A stretch of DNA of 64,000 nucleotides from Lyophyllum atratum (taxonomy: Eukaryota > Basidiomycota > Agaricomycetes > Agaricales > Lyophyllaceae): assembly GCA_014905825.1 (NCBI GenBank), contig JACGCN010000017.1:1-64000 (forward strand), in the 5' to 3' direction. Positions 34,350-45,093 of the stretch are shown piece after piece. The position numbers and the translations under genes were made by a program. A model generated the notes under the pieces. The model was not told the DNA's origin. It ran no database searches and was given only the letters and a program-made list of their open reading frames with translations. Position 1 is the stretch's first letter. The number at the start of each line of letters is the position of its first letter.

Positions 34350-36669
34350 ATGGCGGCCTTCTTCACGTCTCCCTATCCTCCGTATGATCCTACTGATAAG
34401 TCTGGGTTAGCAAAGCACTCCAAATTTAACACTGGATGTAATTAATTCCTCCTTGTCAGATTCTCGTACGTTGCTGCTGCTGTGACTATTCAACGGATAC
34501 TGAGGTCTTTCGTTCAGATACCAAACCGTAGTGAAACGATGGCCTGTTATCATTACCGGCGTGATCGATCAGCTGCACAGGGACTGTCATAATCTTTCCT
34601 TGGAGTCTCGGAAACCGGACGCAGACACATCAACTATAGAGGACAAGATCGCCGAAGGGAAGGGAATCATAGAGAAGATCAGCAAGCTGAAGTACCAGAT
34701 GGGGAGGGATCATCCTTTAGAGTGAGCTCTATACACAAAGTGTCCTCGCACAATCTTACACTGTTTTCCAGGCACATTCGGGATGATGGTGAAGCCGATG
34801 TTGAGACATATAACAGAGAACTAGGGCAACTCGCTGAGCTTCAGAAAAACACATGGTTTACAGCACCATGGCTATTCGCAGAGTACGTTGTATCAACTCC
34901 TGACAAACCATCATTGGCCTCACCTTACGGCCCTACTGCTGAAGATGCTACCTGTGAGTAATGAAGCACGCTGAACAGGCGGAGAATTACGCTAACGCGG
35001 ATATCAGCTATCGCCTTCTTCGTTCATTTTTTGCTGTAACCGTTTCTTGGAACACTTACGATCCCTTTCTACCTCAGAAAATGTCCACCTTTTCGCAGTC
35101 AGGGACAGCTATACGCCGTACGCTCCATTTCATCACGACATACATATGACAAAAGTATAAACGCACTTTTTTTTAGAGATCGCGACCAGTATGCATGAGC
35201 TGGAATCAGAAAAAAGCGCTTTGGATGCTGAGAAGCTCGCTGTTCTGTTCCGAGAAATGGTTCAGATGTGTTTATGGTGAGGAGTGCTCGAACGTTCCGT
35301 GACTTTGAACCTTTAAAGTTGTCTATTCAGGGGCAATGCTACTGTAAGCATTGCTGGATATTTCTGTTGATTGGTTGTTTACCTTCACCTTACGAGCCCA
35401 GGACTTATCGCTTCTCACCCACATGTCGCCCGACGACATAGAGCATTTACAGTCGGTTGGAAAGGAAGCTCAAATGGCTAGGCAGCAGTTCATTCTGAAG
35501 GACGACCAAGAGCAAGTGTGGAAACACCTCTCGTCTTTAAACGCTGGTCGCGTCGACTTCGTCCTTGATAATTGTGAGCTGTACCAGAAATTCGAATGCA
35601 ATAGTTTGCCTTAGAAATGATATCTACTTATACAGCGGGGTACGAGGTAACCTCCCGTTGTATCTCTCATCCGTCTCATGAAATTCATGGAGCATACAAT
35701 CTAGCTGTTTACGGATTTCGTTTTCGCAGATTTCTTGGTCACTTATACACCATACATCTCACGGGTGTATTTTCAGTAAGCATAAGGTTGCCTTCGCCAC
35801 CGGCTGCAGCTCACTTTTCTTCCCCAGCCCAAAGCTCATCCCTTGGTTCGTTTCAGATGTAACACCGCCTGACTTCGGGCAGACGATCACCTCTCTCTTG
35901 GATCTTTCCTTTTTCCCGGCTTCTTCTGGCGAAGAGGCGGACTCACTACGTCCGAGCTCAGAGCATCTGAAATCCATGGTCATGCGTTGGAAGCATTATG
36001 TCGACCGGGGCATTTTTAAGCTTTCTGTTCCTCTAAGCACTCCACTGGGAGGCGATGGATCAGCCGCAGAGTTCTGGACAGCGCCTTTCCCCTATTGGAA
36101 CATGAAAGTGCAAGCCCCAGAGCTATCCCAGAATTTGAGAGAAAGCGATCTTGTCATTTTCAAGGTTCGTCGCTTCATGGTTAACATCGGAAGTTCTCTA
36201 ACTGGAATGACCATAGGGCGATCTCAAGTAAGCAGATACACGTCATTCCCGAATAAACTCGCTGAGTCTCCTCAACTACAGTTACCGAAAGTGCGTGCTT
36301 GGTCATGAAATCAAGTAAATTGGAGTATTCAACGTAGTGACAGACTCACGGGCGATGTCAAGTGGCCGGCTTGGACTCCATTTGAATCGGCCATTGGTGA
36401 GCCTCCTGTTCATTTCGAACCCATGAAATCTCACTGATGCCGCTCTGTTAATTAGGCCCCCTTGCCGGATCGTTCCCTCTCCTGAGTCTAAGGACGAACA
36501 AAGCAGACGTCGTGGTTGGGGTTGATAAGGAGACCGCGGAGAAACTTGACAAGAGCGGCGAGCAATGGAGGGTAGATGGGAGGTAAGTCGGATCGTCTCT
36601 ATGGGTGATTCAAAGTTGATGACGACTGAATAAAGATATGCCCTCATCTCGTTTCTCGGTTCCAAATGA
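34350..36669 (+). CDS. DUF89/ARMT1-type metal-dependent phosphatase
   Basis: Damage-control sugar-phosphate phosphatase of the ARMT1/YMR027W group, thought to dephosphorylate reactive phosphometabolites. About ten exons from ATG 34350 to TGA 36667-36669. The N-terminus PYPPYDPTDKSG is typical. Metal and substrate motifs are present: DFVLDN joined across an intron to SGYE, then LFTDFVFADFL, HPKLIPWFVSDVTPPDF, SDLVIFKGDLNYRKLTGD, and the C-terminal WRVDGRYALISF. Two exons are tiny: ATTCTC at 34460-34465 (6 nt), needed to keep GFSYQTV in frame, and an 11-nt exon near 35637-35647 (CGGGGTACGAG). Family assignment is firm; the exact catalytic role in fungi is less so. Confidence 0.9.
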
Positions 36670-36964
36670 CCGCATGGCGTGTTATTACAGCCCCTGTTAC
36701 TTTGCGTCATATACACGATCTTCCTCTTCTAGTTCCCACCGGACTGGCAATAGGAGACCCCCAACGTGCTTGACTGTCATTGACTTATCTAATTAGCACA
36801 GGGGCATATAACGAAGGCACGAAGGCGCATTACGTTTCGCATTACGTTCTGGGAGGGATCCTGTATACATGTCAATGTCCACTCTTCCAAAAATCAAGAT
36901 AGCGTGAACGGTATGCTTCCAAATGCTCCTGGATGACACGAGCCCCTGTAGACGCCGCGCGGCT

Positions 36965-36976
36965 TACCTATAAAAC
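36965..36976 (+). promoter_or_regulatory. TATA box of the amine oxidase gene
   Basis: TATAAAA at 36969-36975, 36 bp before the ATG at 37011. The short distance implies a very short 5'UTR. The rest of 36670-36964 shows no further recognised site. Confidence 0.55.
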
Positions 36977-37010
36977 CTAAGCATGGTGACAGGGTGCTCT
37001 AGCGCTCAAG

Positions 37011-38990
37011 ATGCCCATCTTTGCAACTTTCCTCGCGCTCCTGGCAGCCGCCACCATCGTCGACAGCTATTCCATCCCAGATGCCAACACCGAGGTTACG
37101 CATCGAAAGGATGCTGCTCATGATTTCAGGGTAATTATTTTAGGGGGCGGGGTTGCTGGGATCATCGCTGCCCGTACTCTTCATGAGCAGGGAATCAATG
37201 ATCCTGTCATTCTTGAAGCCCGCGACGAACTCGGCGGGCGCCTGAAAAGCACCTCGTTCGCTGGCAAGACGGTCGAGCTCGGCGCCAATTGGGTGCAAGG
37301 GACACAAACGGGAACTGGGCCTGCAAATCCAATCTTGACGCTCGTGGAGAAGCACAAAGTCAAGACACAGTTCAATGATTACTTTGGAAGTATCAGTGAG
37401 GTACTTTTACCTGCATAACGCATTATTCTGTCGCTGACTTGACCTTGTATAGCGACATATGACAACACCGGGGCAGTTGATTACTTGGACGTTTTTAACG
37501 CTTCTGTTGACGCTTACGTTAACCTCACAATCGCTGCTGGTGCGTCGTTCTTTACACTCACGATGCTCTCCCCGTAATCATCTAGAAACATTGGTGTACT
37601 ACTAGGCGGTCGTGTCCCTCACAACCTCGTCGATGTGACCTCGAGAACTGCATACACTCTACTTGGAGCTAAACCTCGAGATGCACATGCCATGGCTGCC
37701 GAGTACTTCCAGGTGTGTTATCCCTTGGACTTTTGCGGACGTTAATCCTGACAATGAGAGTAGTTTGACTGGGAATACGCTCAGAAGCCCGATCAAACTT
37801 CTGCCATAGCATCCTCTTGGGTACGTCTATGAAGGCTGGCGAACAATTCTCATCGAAATAAATATTATCACATTGTAGGCAAACAACTTTACTTTCGATG
37901 CTGATCAAGGCGGTTTTCTCTGAAGATAATCTCCTAAATATCGACCAACGAGGCTTCAAGACTTTTATACAAGAGGAAGCCAAGGAGTTCCTCAAGCCAA
38001 GTCAGCTTCGCTTGAACTCTACCGTCAAGGCGGTTTCATGGTCAGGATCTGGTGTCAAAATCGTATTGGCAGACGGGTCTTCAATTTCCGGAGACTATGC
38101 GCTCTGCACCTTCAGTCTTGGTGTTCTCCAGAATGATGATGTGACTTTCACCCCAGATCTTCCTGGTGGGTTCTTTGAGAGACATTCCTTTTGACTTACT
38201 CATTTGTTGTAGCGTTTAAACAGGAAGCTATAGCGAGCATGACGATGGGGACTTATACCAAGATATTTCTGCAATTCTCAGAAAAGTTCTGGTTTGATAC
38301 CGAGGTAGGAGTCAGCTGTCTGTAATTTACCACTACGTAACCATCTAATCGACCATGGCGAATCTGCACGTCTAGGTGGCTCTTTACGCTGATCCGGAGC
38401 GTGGACGATACCCCGTTTGGCAGAGTCTTGACCACGAGAAATTCCTGCCTGGGTCCGGAATCATCTTCGTGACAGTCACTGTTAGGATTCTATTGCATCA
38501 TCACCCACTGGCATCATATCTGATATGTTTCGTAGGGCGATTTTTCTGAGAGGATCGAAGCGCTGTCTGACGCACAGGTGAAAGGAGAAGTCTTGGGCGT
38601 CCTTCAATCTATGTATCCTAATATCACCATCCCGGCACCATTGGATTTCAAGTTCGGCCGGTGGTATTCTGACCCCCTGTACCGCGGGTCCTATTCCAAC
38701 TGGCCTCCCTCGTTTGTCCGCCAGCATCACGACAACCTTAGAGCCAATGTCGGCAGGCTCTACTTCGCTGGGGAAGCCACCAGTCAGAAATATTTTGGTA
38801 GGTCTTTGCTTCGTTATCCTAAATTCGGGAAGCTGGCTCACATTGAATGACACCAGGATTTCTTCATGGAGCATATTTCGAAGGTCTCGATGTTGCAAAG
38901 GAAATGATCAAATGTATCAAGCATCGTGGATGTGTGGTGCTGAAGCATTATAATGAAGTCAAGAACGCAATCCCGTATGGAATCAAATAA
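37011..38990 (+). CDS. Secreted FAD amine oxidase, polyamine-oxidase-like
   Basis: Flavoenzyme that oxidises polyamines or other amines, releasing peroxide. The N-terminus is a signal peptide (MPIFATFLALLAAATIVDSY), so secretion or vacuolar delivery is likely. The FAD-binding Rossmann motif VIILGGGVAGIIAARTL is at about residue 45, followed by LEARDELGGR and LGANWVQG. Later blocks are DQRGFKTFIQEEA, YALCTFSLGVLQ, KIFLQFSEKFWF and the FAD-closing RLYFAGEATSQKYFGFLHGAYFEG (split here across an intron). About ten short introns; the last exon ends at TAA 38988-38990. Length near 490 residues, normal for the family. Substrate is not decidable. Confidence 0.9.
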
Positions 38991-39566
38991 CTGTAGGGAC
39001 GTCGGGTGTCGATTACGACGGCTGCTCTATTTTTACGACGATTCTGTTGTTGTTTTTGTAGGCACACGACCATCATGAACCCATATGGACGAGATACGGT
39101 ATGAAGGTCGTCAGTATCGACTTCTCGAGATGGTATATTGATTGACATCAACTTATCGGGTATGTAGCAGATGATGAACGTCGTCTGGCTCCATGACGGG
39201 ATAGCACCTTAGATCACTCCCAGACGGCGACGAGTGGCGCGCCATGGCAAGAGCATGCGATATTTGCGATGTTATTTTTAGAGCATGATGCGGAGTTGTT
39301 GATGCTATAGTTACCTGTCAAGCAAGCATTCTAACCTTTCTTTGAACCGCGACAACACTGTCGTACTTTCCTTTCTCTCTTTCCTTCGTACTTTTCTTTC
39401 TTTCTTTCCTTCGCTGTGCATTCATTTGCACTGGCTGGCTGGTCCTTATCCTGGCGACATCTTGGGTCCATTTCCTTCACAACTTCAGACTGGTATACGC
39501 TCTCTGTGCTCAAGTCGCTTCTTCTACGCTGGATCGTCCCGCCTCATTCATCCATCCATTCAAACC
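38991..39566 (+). promoter_or_regulatory. Intergenic with pyrimidine-rich tract
   Basis: A CT-rich run at about 39365-39415 (repeats of TTTCTTTC and TTCCTTCG) lies about 150 bp before the next ATG, a frequent feature at fungal transcription starts. Nothing else was recognised. Confidence 0.35.
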
Positions 39567-42334
39567 ATGTTTCCTCAAATAAGACAGCTCTGCAAACAAG
39601 CACTATGGTACACCAGAATAAAGGTGGTAGTGAGTCGCGTCAGCTGCTCTGCTAATGTTCCTGCCACTGATTTCAGTTGGATACAGTATATGAGAATCAC
39701 TTTGTCTCGATTCACCACTCTCTACTTCTTCTTTGCCCTCCTGAACTGCGTGGTCCTCGTCATACTGCAAGGCCTCGCATATGCAGATAATTCTGAAGCT
39801 GTTCGAGTCATCAGAGCTCTCCTTTCCGATGCCAACGTGTCACAAGGCCTTCCCATCCTCTCGAACGGGGTGCTACAGATGTGCGATAGTCTGCCAGGGC
39901 AACCAGGCACTACCTGCACCACGGTTATCTCTACCAAGAGCAAGTCTTCGCTCGCGCCTCGTGATACTGAAAACGAGGTAGGGTCGAATTAATCAAATTC
40001 ACGGGTCAGATACTTATTCTAATGGTTGCAAGCTCTGGAATTGGATCTTAAAGGAAGATCATAACCTCAAATCGCATGCAGCTGCCATGGCACCTGCCCC
40101 GAAAGATGACTCTAGTTCAGACCACGAGTCCGATGACGAAGGAGGCGAACATTCTGACGACGAGGAAGACGAAGAGTCAGACCATGAGGAGGGCGACGAC
40201 AAAGACCAGAATAACGCTGCCACTCCCGGAAATGGCGGGCAAGGAGGAGATGTTACAGGAAGTAGTAGCTCAACAACTGGGGGATCCCCAAACGGTGGTC
40301 CGGCCGGGAGTGATCCCGCTAGCGGCGGCCCAATCAGTGGTGGTCAGGCTGGCGGTAGTGCTACAGAGACTGCTGCGGAAACTGTTCCCGGTAAGAACGA
40401 CAGCTCCCCGACTAGTCCTGCTAGAAGTGGGATTCAGGAGGTGCCCTGCGCACAGACAATGATGTGGCTTGAAGATGTGTGAGTCGCTTGGTATATTAAG
40501 AAAGTGCCTCCCTGAAGGACCACATTGAAGCTTGGAAGATGAAAAGCGCGAAGATGTAGTGACTCTCTTTTTCAATTTCTGGCTGTTCTCTCTCGCCGTC
40601 GTTATGGTGAGTTGATCTTGTGGTACACAACTTGGGTGACTTATTAATAATGACAGATTCTCAACGAATCACTACCGCACCTTGGCGCGTCCTTGGCTGG
40701 CCACGTCTTAGGGACAGCATGGGCCGCTTTTCGGGTCTCGTCGACTGAGAAGCTCCGGCGCAACTATGAGAACCTTGTTGTGAACGGCGCTTGCCAAACA
40801 GATCTTATGGGAGACTGGTGGAGCCTCCGCAGGGTACACACTGTAGGTCTTACTTTTAGTTTCTCTCGTGGGGCGTCGTACTCATACTCAACTAGATACC
40901 GATCCTCGTGGTAAACGCTGTAGCTCTCAGCACCATAGCATACTTGTCCTTCAGGCTTTTCAAGGTATGATGCATTGCACTTGTTGGGCTACTACCCGCT
41001 GACGTTGACAAGGTTTATGCATCTCAATCCTTCGGCCGCGTCGGAGCTTCCGCTCAAGTCAACAAAATCTACAAGGTACATAAGCCTGACATACGTTTGG
41101 ATTGAAAGGCAGATTTTGACATCATATCCACAGATCGTTCTCGTCTTCTCCGCTTGTTTACAGCTAACGGCCTTCTTCTCTCTGGCATCAACGGCTATGT
41201 GGCTCGATCACATTTGCTCAGGACTCATGCATGATGTGGCGCGCCATGGCAAGCTGTATCTCGCTGCCTTCATCATTACTCTCTGCGTGAGTCAAGGAAC
41301 CACTCCAGTATCGCAAGAAGGCTGACCAGCACCGGCTTAGCTTTTGCTCCCTTGGCTCGTGTTGGCAAGTTTCTTTCGCTTATCTCTTCCTCTCAATCCT
41401 GATCAAACTTTTAACAGGGTTGGGTGTCTGTCAGGAAGGAGGGCCGAAAACGGTTCTGGGTGTTCTCCGTTATATCTGTTTTCCTTGTTGGAGTGTCAAC
41501 AATGATGTTCACTAGTGCCAGTGCGTTGCCTTCGTATCATTCGGCGCGACAAAATCCTAATGTATAACTTCGCGAAGTCTATCGTTTCATTTTCATGAGT
41601 TGGCCCTTCTTTGCAACGATTACTGTCACCTCGTTTGTCCTCATCCTTGTCACCGCGCTGCTGGGAGTTTGGTGCCGTCTGAACTTCGGAAGAGGTTTAG
41701 CTCACTTCTGTAAGCGTCCAACACTCATAGCTCCATGTTATGATCGAACTAATTGTGAACCAAAGTGCAAGTCAGCGATGTTCTGGAAGGCGCCGACTTT
41801 ACACCCGTTTACTTTTCTAAAGATGCCGAGAAAGGGAACACCTTCAATGTCAACCTCAGTGATAACACCCGTTATCTGGACGAAAAATATCCCTCGGACA
41901 TGACCAAGGAGTATATCCAGCAGCCAGAGGTCTCCTACAGCTCTATCTCCAAGGCTCCACGGGGACAGTCCGTCTACTCTGAGAATAGCGGCATGCCGGT
42001 CAAGCTTTCGTCCACACCATCGCTGTTCCAGGAACGTGATCGCGCAGCTGCGAAGGCTGCATCTACTCGCCGCAGCAAGACCTTTGGTGGAGACCACCTG
42101 AACTTGGGACGGGACGGGTACTCACAGCCGCAAATGCCGCCCAGGTCGGCCACGCCATCCACCCGCACCAGAGCCAGTCACAGGTCTCGGGATCTCACCT
42201 CTTCTCCTCGTTCTTCCGTTAGGAGTGCGACTCCAGATCCTTCCCCGACCTCAACGCGATCTGCCACCCCCCCTGCTATATCTTCGCGGCCTGGGCTGCC
42301 TGCGAACCCTAAGATTCGTCCGGCTCATTCCTAA
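39567..42334 (+). CDS. Multi-pass membrane protein with acidic loop, unknown family
   Basis: About ten exons from ATG 39567 to TAA 42332-42334. An N-terminal membrane segment (FFFALLNCVVLVILQGLAY) is followed by a loop of roughly 200 residues that contains a strongly acidic stretch (ESDDEGGEHSDDEEDEESD) and a Gly/Ser-rich stretch. About six more membrane segments follow, among them FFNFWLFSLAVVMI, PILVVNAVALSTIAYLSF, IVLVFSACLQLTAFFSLAS, LYLAAFIITLC and FFATITVTSFVLILVTALL. The C-terminal ~190 residues are hydrophilic and Ser/Pro/Arg-rich with RSATP-type repeats. The layout suggests a seven-span protein with a regulated tail, but I recognise no family and assign no function. Confidence 0.7.
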
Positions 42335-42745
42335 GGTGCTGTCAAAGGACGGATTTTGTGCTGGGGCCGAGCCCTATCATGCATCGCGTCGTCTCAAGTC
42401 TCGGTTCCTCCCCCTTTCTTTCCACCGAATGGACTTTGCTCTTTCAAATATATTCCATGTAGATTACAGTAGGCGACACTTCCTAGTGAAGATGGTTAGT
42501 CGTAGCGGTTGGGTGATAACTTGCGCCTGGAGCTATACTCGGTTATATGTGCTTGGATACTCTAGTTGTCAATACGATATATAGTCACTGGTTAGTAACC
42601 ACTTTCAGGCCTTGTAATTGTCGAGCTTGTTGGTATGTAAGGACCCAACTTCTCCTCGAGTCTGAAGTTGGTCTGCGTGATCGCACAAGCTCGCTGTGTA
42701 ACGCGGAATGTGATATCAAAGTAAGTAATCAAGCTACGAGTAGGT
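42335..42745. other. Convergent 3' flanks, no gene
   Basis: Space between two convergent stops. It probably holds both 3'UTRs; no feature recognised. Confidence 0.5.
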
Positions 42746-44925
42746 TCATCGTGAATATGGGTGGAAGCTGTGTTGCCCTCGGGACGTTATACGCGCAGGC
42801 CCCGGGCCTGCCGTTGCCGCGTTCATGGCCATCCTCCCAAAGTTGGGATTCACGGCGCCACCACCCATTCCGGTCATGTTCTGGCGCATCCCCATGCCCA
42901 TCGCATTCATCCCTCCCATAGCACCCGTGCCCATCCCCGCCCCGGTCATTCCTGCTCCCATCCCAGCCGTCCCCATCCCCGTCCCTCCCATCCCCATGGG
43001 TCCCATACCGAGCCGCATCGCACCCATGTTGCCCATCCCTGACATAGCGTTCATGTTGGCCATGCCGTTCATCGCGCCCATGTTGTTCATCCCACCCATC
43101 CCGCCCATCATGTTCATCCCATTCATCCCCGCCATGGGGTTGAAGCCGCCCATTCCCATGCCCATGGCAGCCATCGCCATTGGGTTCATGTTCATCATTG
43201 GCATGTTTGCATTCATCATTGGGACTTGCCCCATTGGCCGTTGGAACATCATCGACATTTGATTCGGTTGCTGCTGCTGCTGCTGTTGTGGCGCGAAGAC
43301 CATGGCGGAGGCCATGCTCTGTGCTGTTTGGCTGGGGAAGGCGGAGTCGCGTCCGCTGGTCGAGGGTGAAGCCGTGGCACGCGCTTGGTCGCGCTGGCTT
43401 CGGGGTTGGGCCATCTTGACTTCAATCTGGTAGATAGTTAGCTGCATTGCCTGGAAAAAAGGATAGAAAGGCAGGTTGCGCACCTGCTTGTCATCAAGAA
43501 TCAAGCCAATCTTTCCTACAAGTTGGTCAGCGTTGCTGGCATCCTCGTATGTCACGAAGCCGAATCCTTTAGATCGGCCCGATTCACGGTCAACCATGAC
43601 AGTCGCATCGACGACTTTTCCGTAGGCAGAGAAGAATTCTTTCATAGACTCCGAAGTTGTAGAGGGTGAGAGGCCACCGACGAAGTACCGTGTGTTTCTC
43701 AAATGTTCTTCGCGAGGGATGGCTCTCTTAGGGTCAATCTAGTAGCAATCAGCGTCAGAAGTGAAAGGCAGTAGATGACATTCACGTACTGATTTGCCGT
43801 CTAGAATATGGTCGCGCGCCACAACGGCATTGACTGCATCTGCATCCTCAAATGTCATGAAGGCGAAACCCCTTGAGGTGCCGGAGGGATCTCGCATGAT
43901 GGTGCACGCATCGACCTTTGCTGCAGTGTGAGGGGGGTTTCGTTAAGAAAAAGGCGATGTGTCGTGCTGTACCTTGCCGAACTGGGAAAAGTAGTTCCTT
44001 AGACCTTCTGCTCGGAAAAAGACAAGCATGGGGGAACAAGCAAGTGGCCATTAGCGCTACATAAGGCGATTCGGTGTAAGGGCAAGATACCATCTGTTGT
44101 GTCCCAGTTGAGACCGCCAATGAACAGTTTGCTATAAGTCGGACCGTAGAGAAGGGGTGCGATAAAACGATAGAGTATGCAGAGAGTAGTATGGCGGAGT
44201 TGGAGGAGCCAAGGAATAGCGAGATTATTAGTACCTGGCGCGAGAACGAGCAAAGCTAGAGAGAGAGAGAGAGATACGAGAGGAAAGTAGTGTCACTGGA
44301 GCAAGATAACGAAGTATCGTAGCCGGTATTTGCTCGTAGACGGGTATAAAGAAGGCGAAAGAGGTAGAACATGATACGTTCTTTGAGATGTAACACCCAC
44401 GACGAGAGGTCATTGATAGTAATAAATCACATACCCGGAATCATGCATCTCGGAGGGCTTCTTCCCAAAGACACTGTCTGTTGACGACGTATCTTCACGT
44501 GTCGTAATCGACGCGATGGGAGCGCCAACTGTAGTGCGGGGATTTTGAGGTAGTGGTATCTCGGCACGCTGCTGGCGTTCTTGGCTTGGGGTTTGCTGGT
44601 AGGCGGAGAATTGTTGGGCTATCTGGGCTGAGTACGACAATGAGTTGGGGGACATGGGTTTGGGGGGTAGTGAGCGGAGAGCATCCTGAGAGGTCGGCGG
44701 TGGTTTTGCGGGGTGGGTGGTTGGTTCGTTCACCGCGGGGGGAGGGGTCTCTGTTGGTGTTTCCGGTTCGTCCGTAGGCTCCTCGTCTTCTGCTGTTTCA
44801 GTTTGGGGGTAGTCTGGGTCATCGTCACCGTAGATATCTGGATACTTGTTCGTATGGAGTCGAGTAGAACAGCAGAGAGGCTACTCACCGCCATAGAGAT
44901 CCGAATCGAGAGTAGCCCTGGACAT
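42746..44925 (-). CDS. HRP1: Two-RRM hnRNP, Hrp1/Nab4-like
   Basis: RNA-binding protein of the Hrp1 group, which in yeast marks the polyadenylation efficiency element and shuttles with mRNA. The start is ATG 44923-44925. The N-terminus is acidic then Pro/Gln-rich. RRM1 has LFIGGL (RNP2) and RGFAFMTF (RNP1) with NYFSQFGKV between; RRM2 has YFVGGL and KGFGFVTY, joined by the short linker PKRAIPREEHLRNTR. The C-terminus, about 190 residues, is dominated by Met, Gly, Asn and Ala (MGMGGFNPMAGMNG and similar) after a seven-Gln run. The intron before RRM1 is long for this region (about 300 bp, 44132-44430) and contains a (GA)n run. Similar proteins include Hrb1-like and DAZAP-like hnRNPs, so the ortholog name is likely rather than certain. 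Confidence 0.85.
44255..44274. repeat. (GA)n microsatellite in HRP1 intron
   Basis: An uninterrupted GA/AG run of about 16-18 bp, within the long intron before RRM1. Confidence 0.85.
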
Positions 44926-45093
44926 GGTGGTTGTTGTGTGAACAAGAAATTAGAAAATGAGTCACCGTGATGTGTCACAATGCCAGGTGGCTGTGCAAGC
45001 GTTCAACTTCAAACAGTGACCGTGTTTTCATAATGTACAACGAGAGACTCCTCTACGAATCCGCGTATGCGAAAAGAAAAAGGCGTATAGACA

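Noticed and set aside
42825..43262. 145-codon plus-strand frame rich in Ile/Pro/Met
   Set aside because: It is antisense to the Met/Gly-rich tail of the HRP1-like gene, whose repeats keep the opposite strand open.
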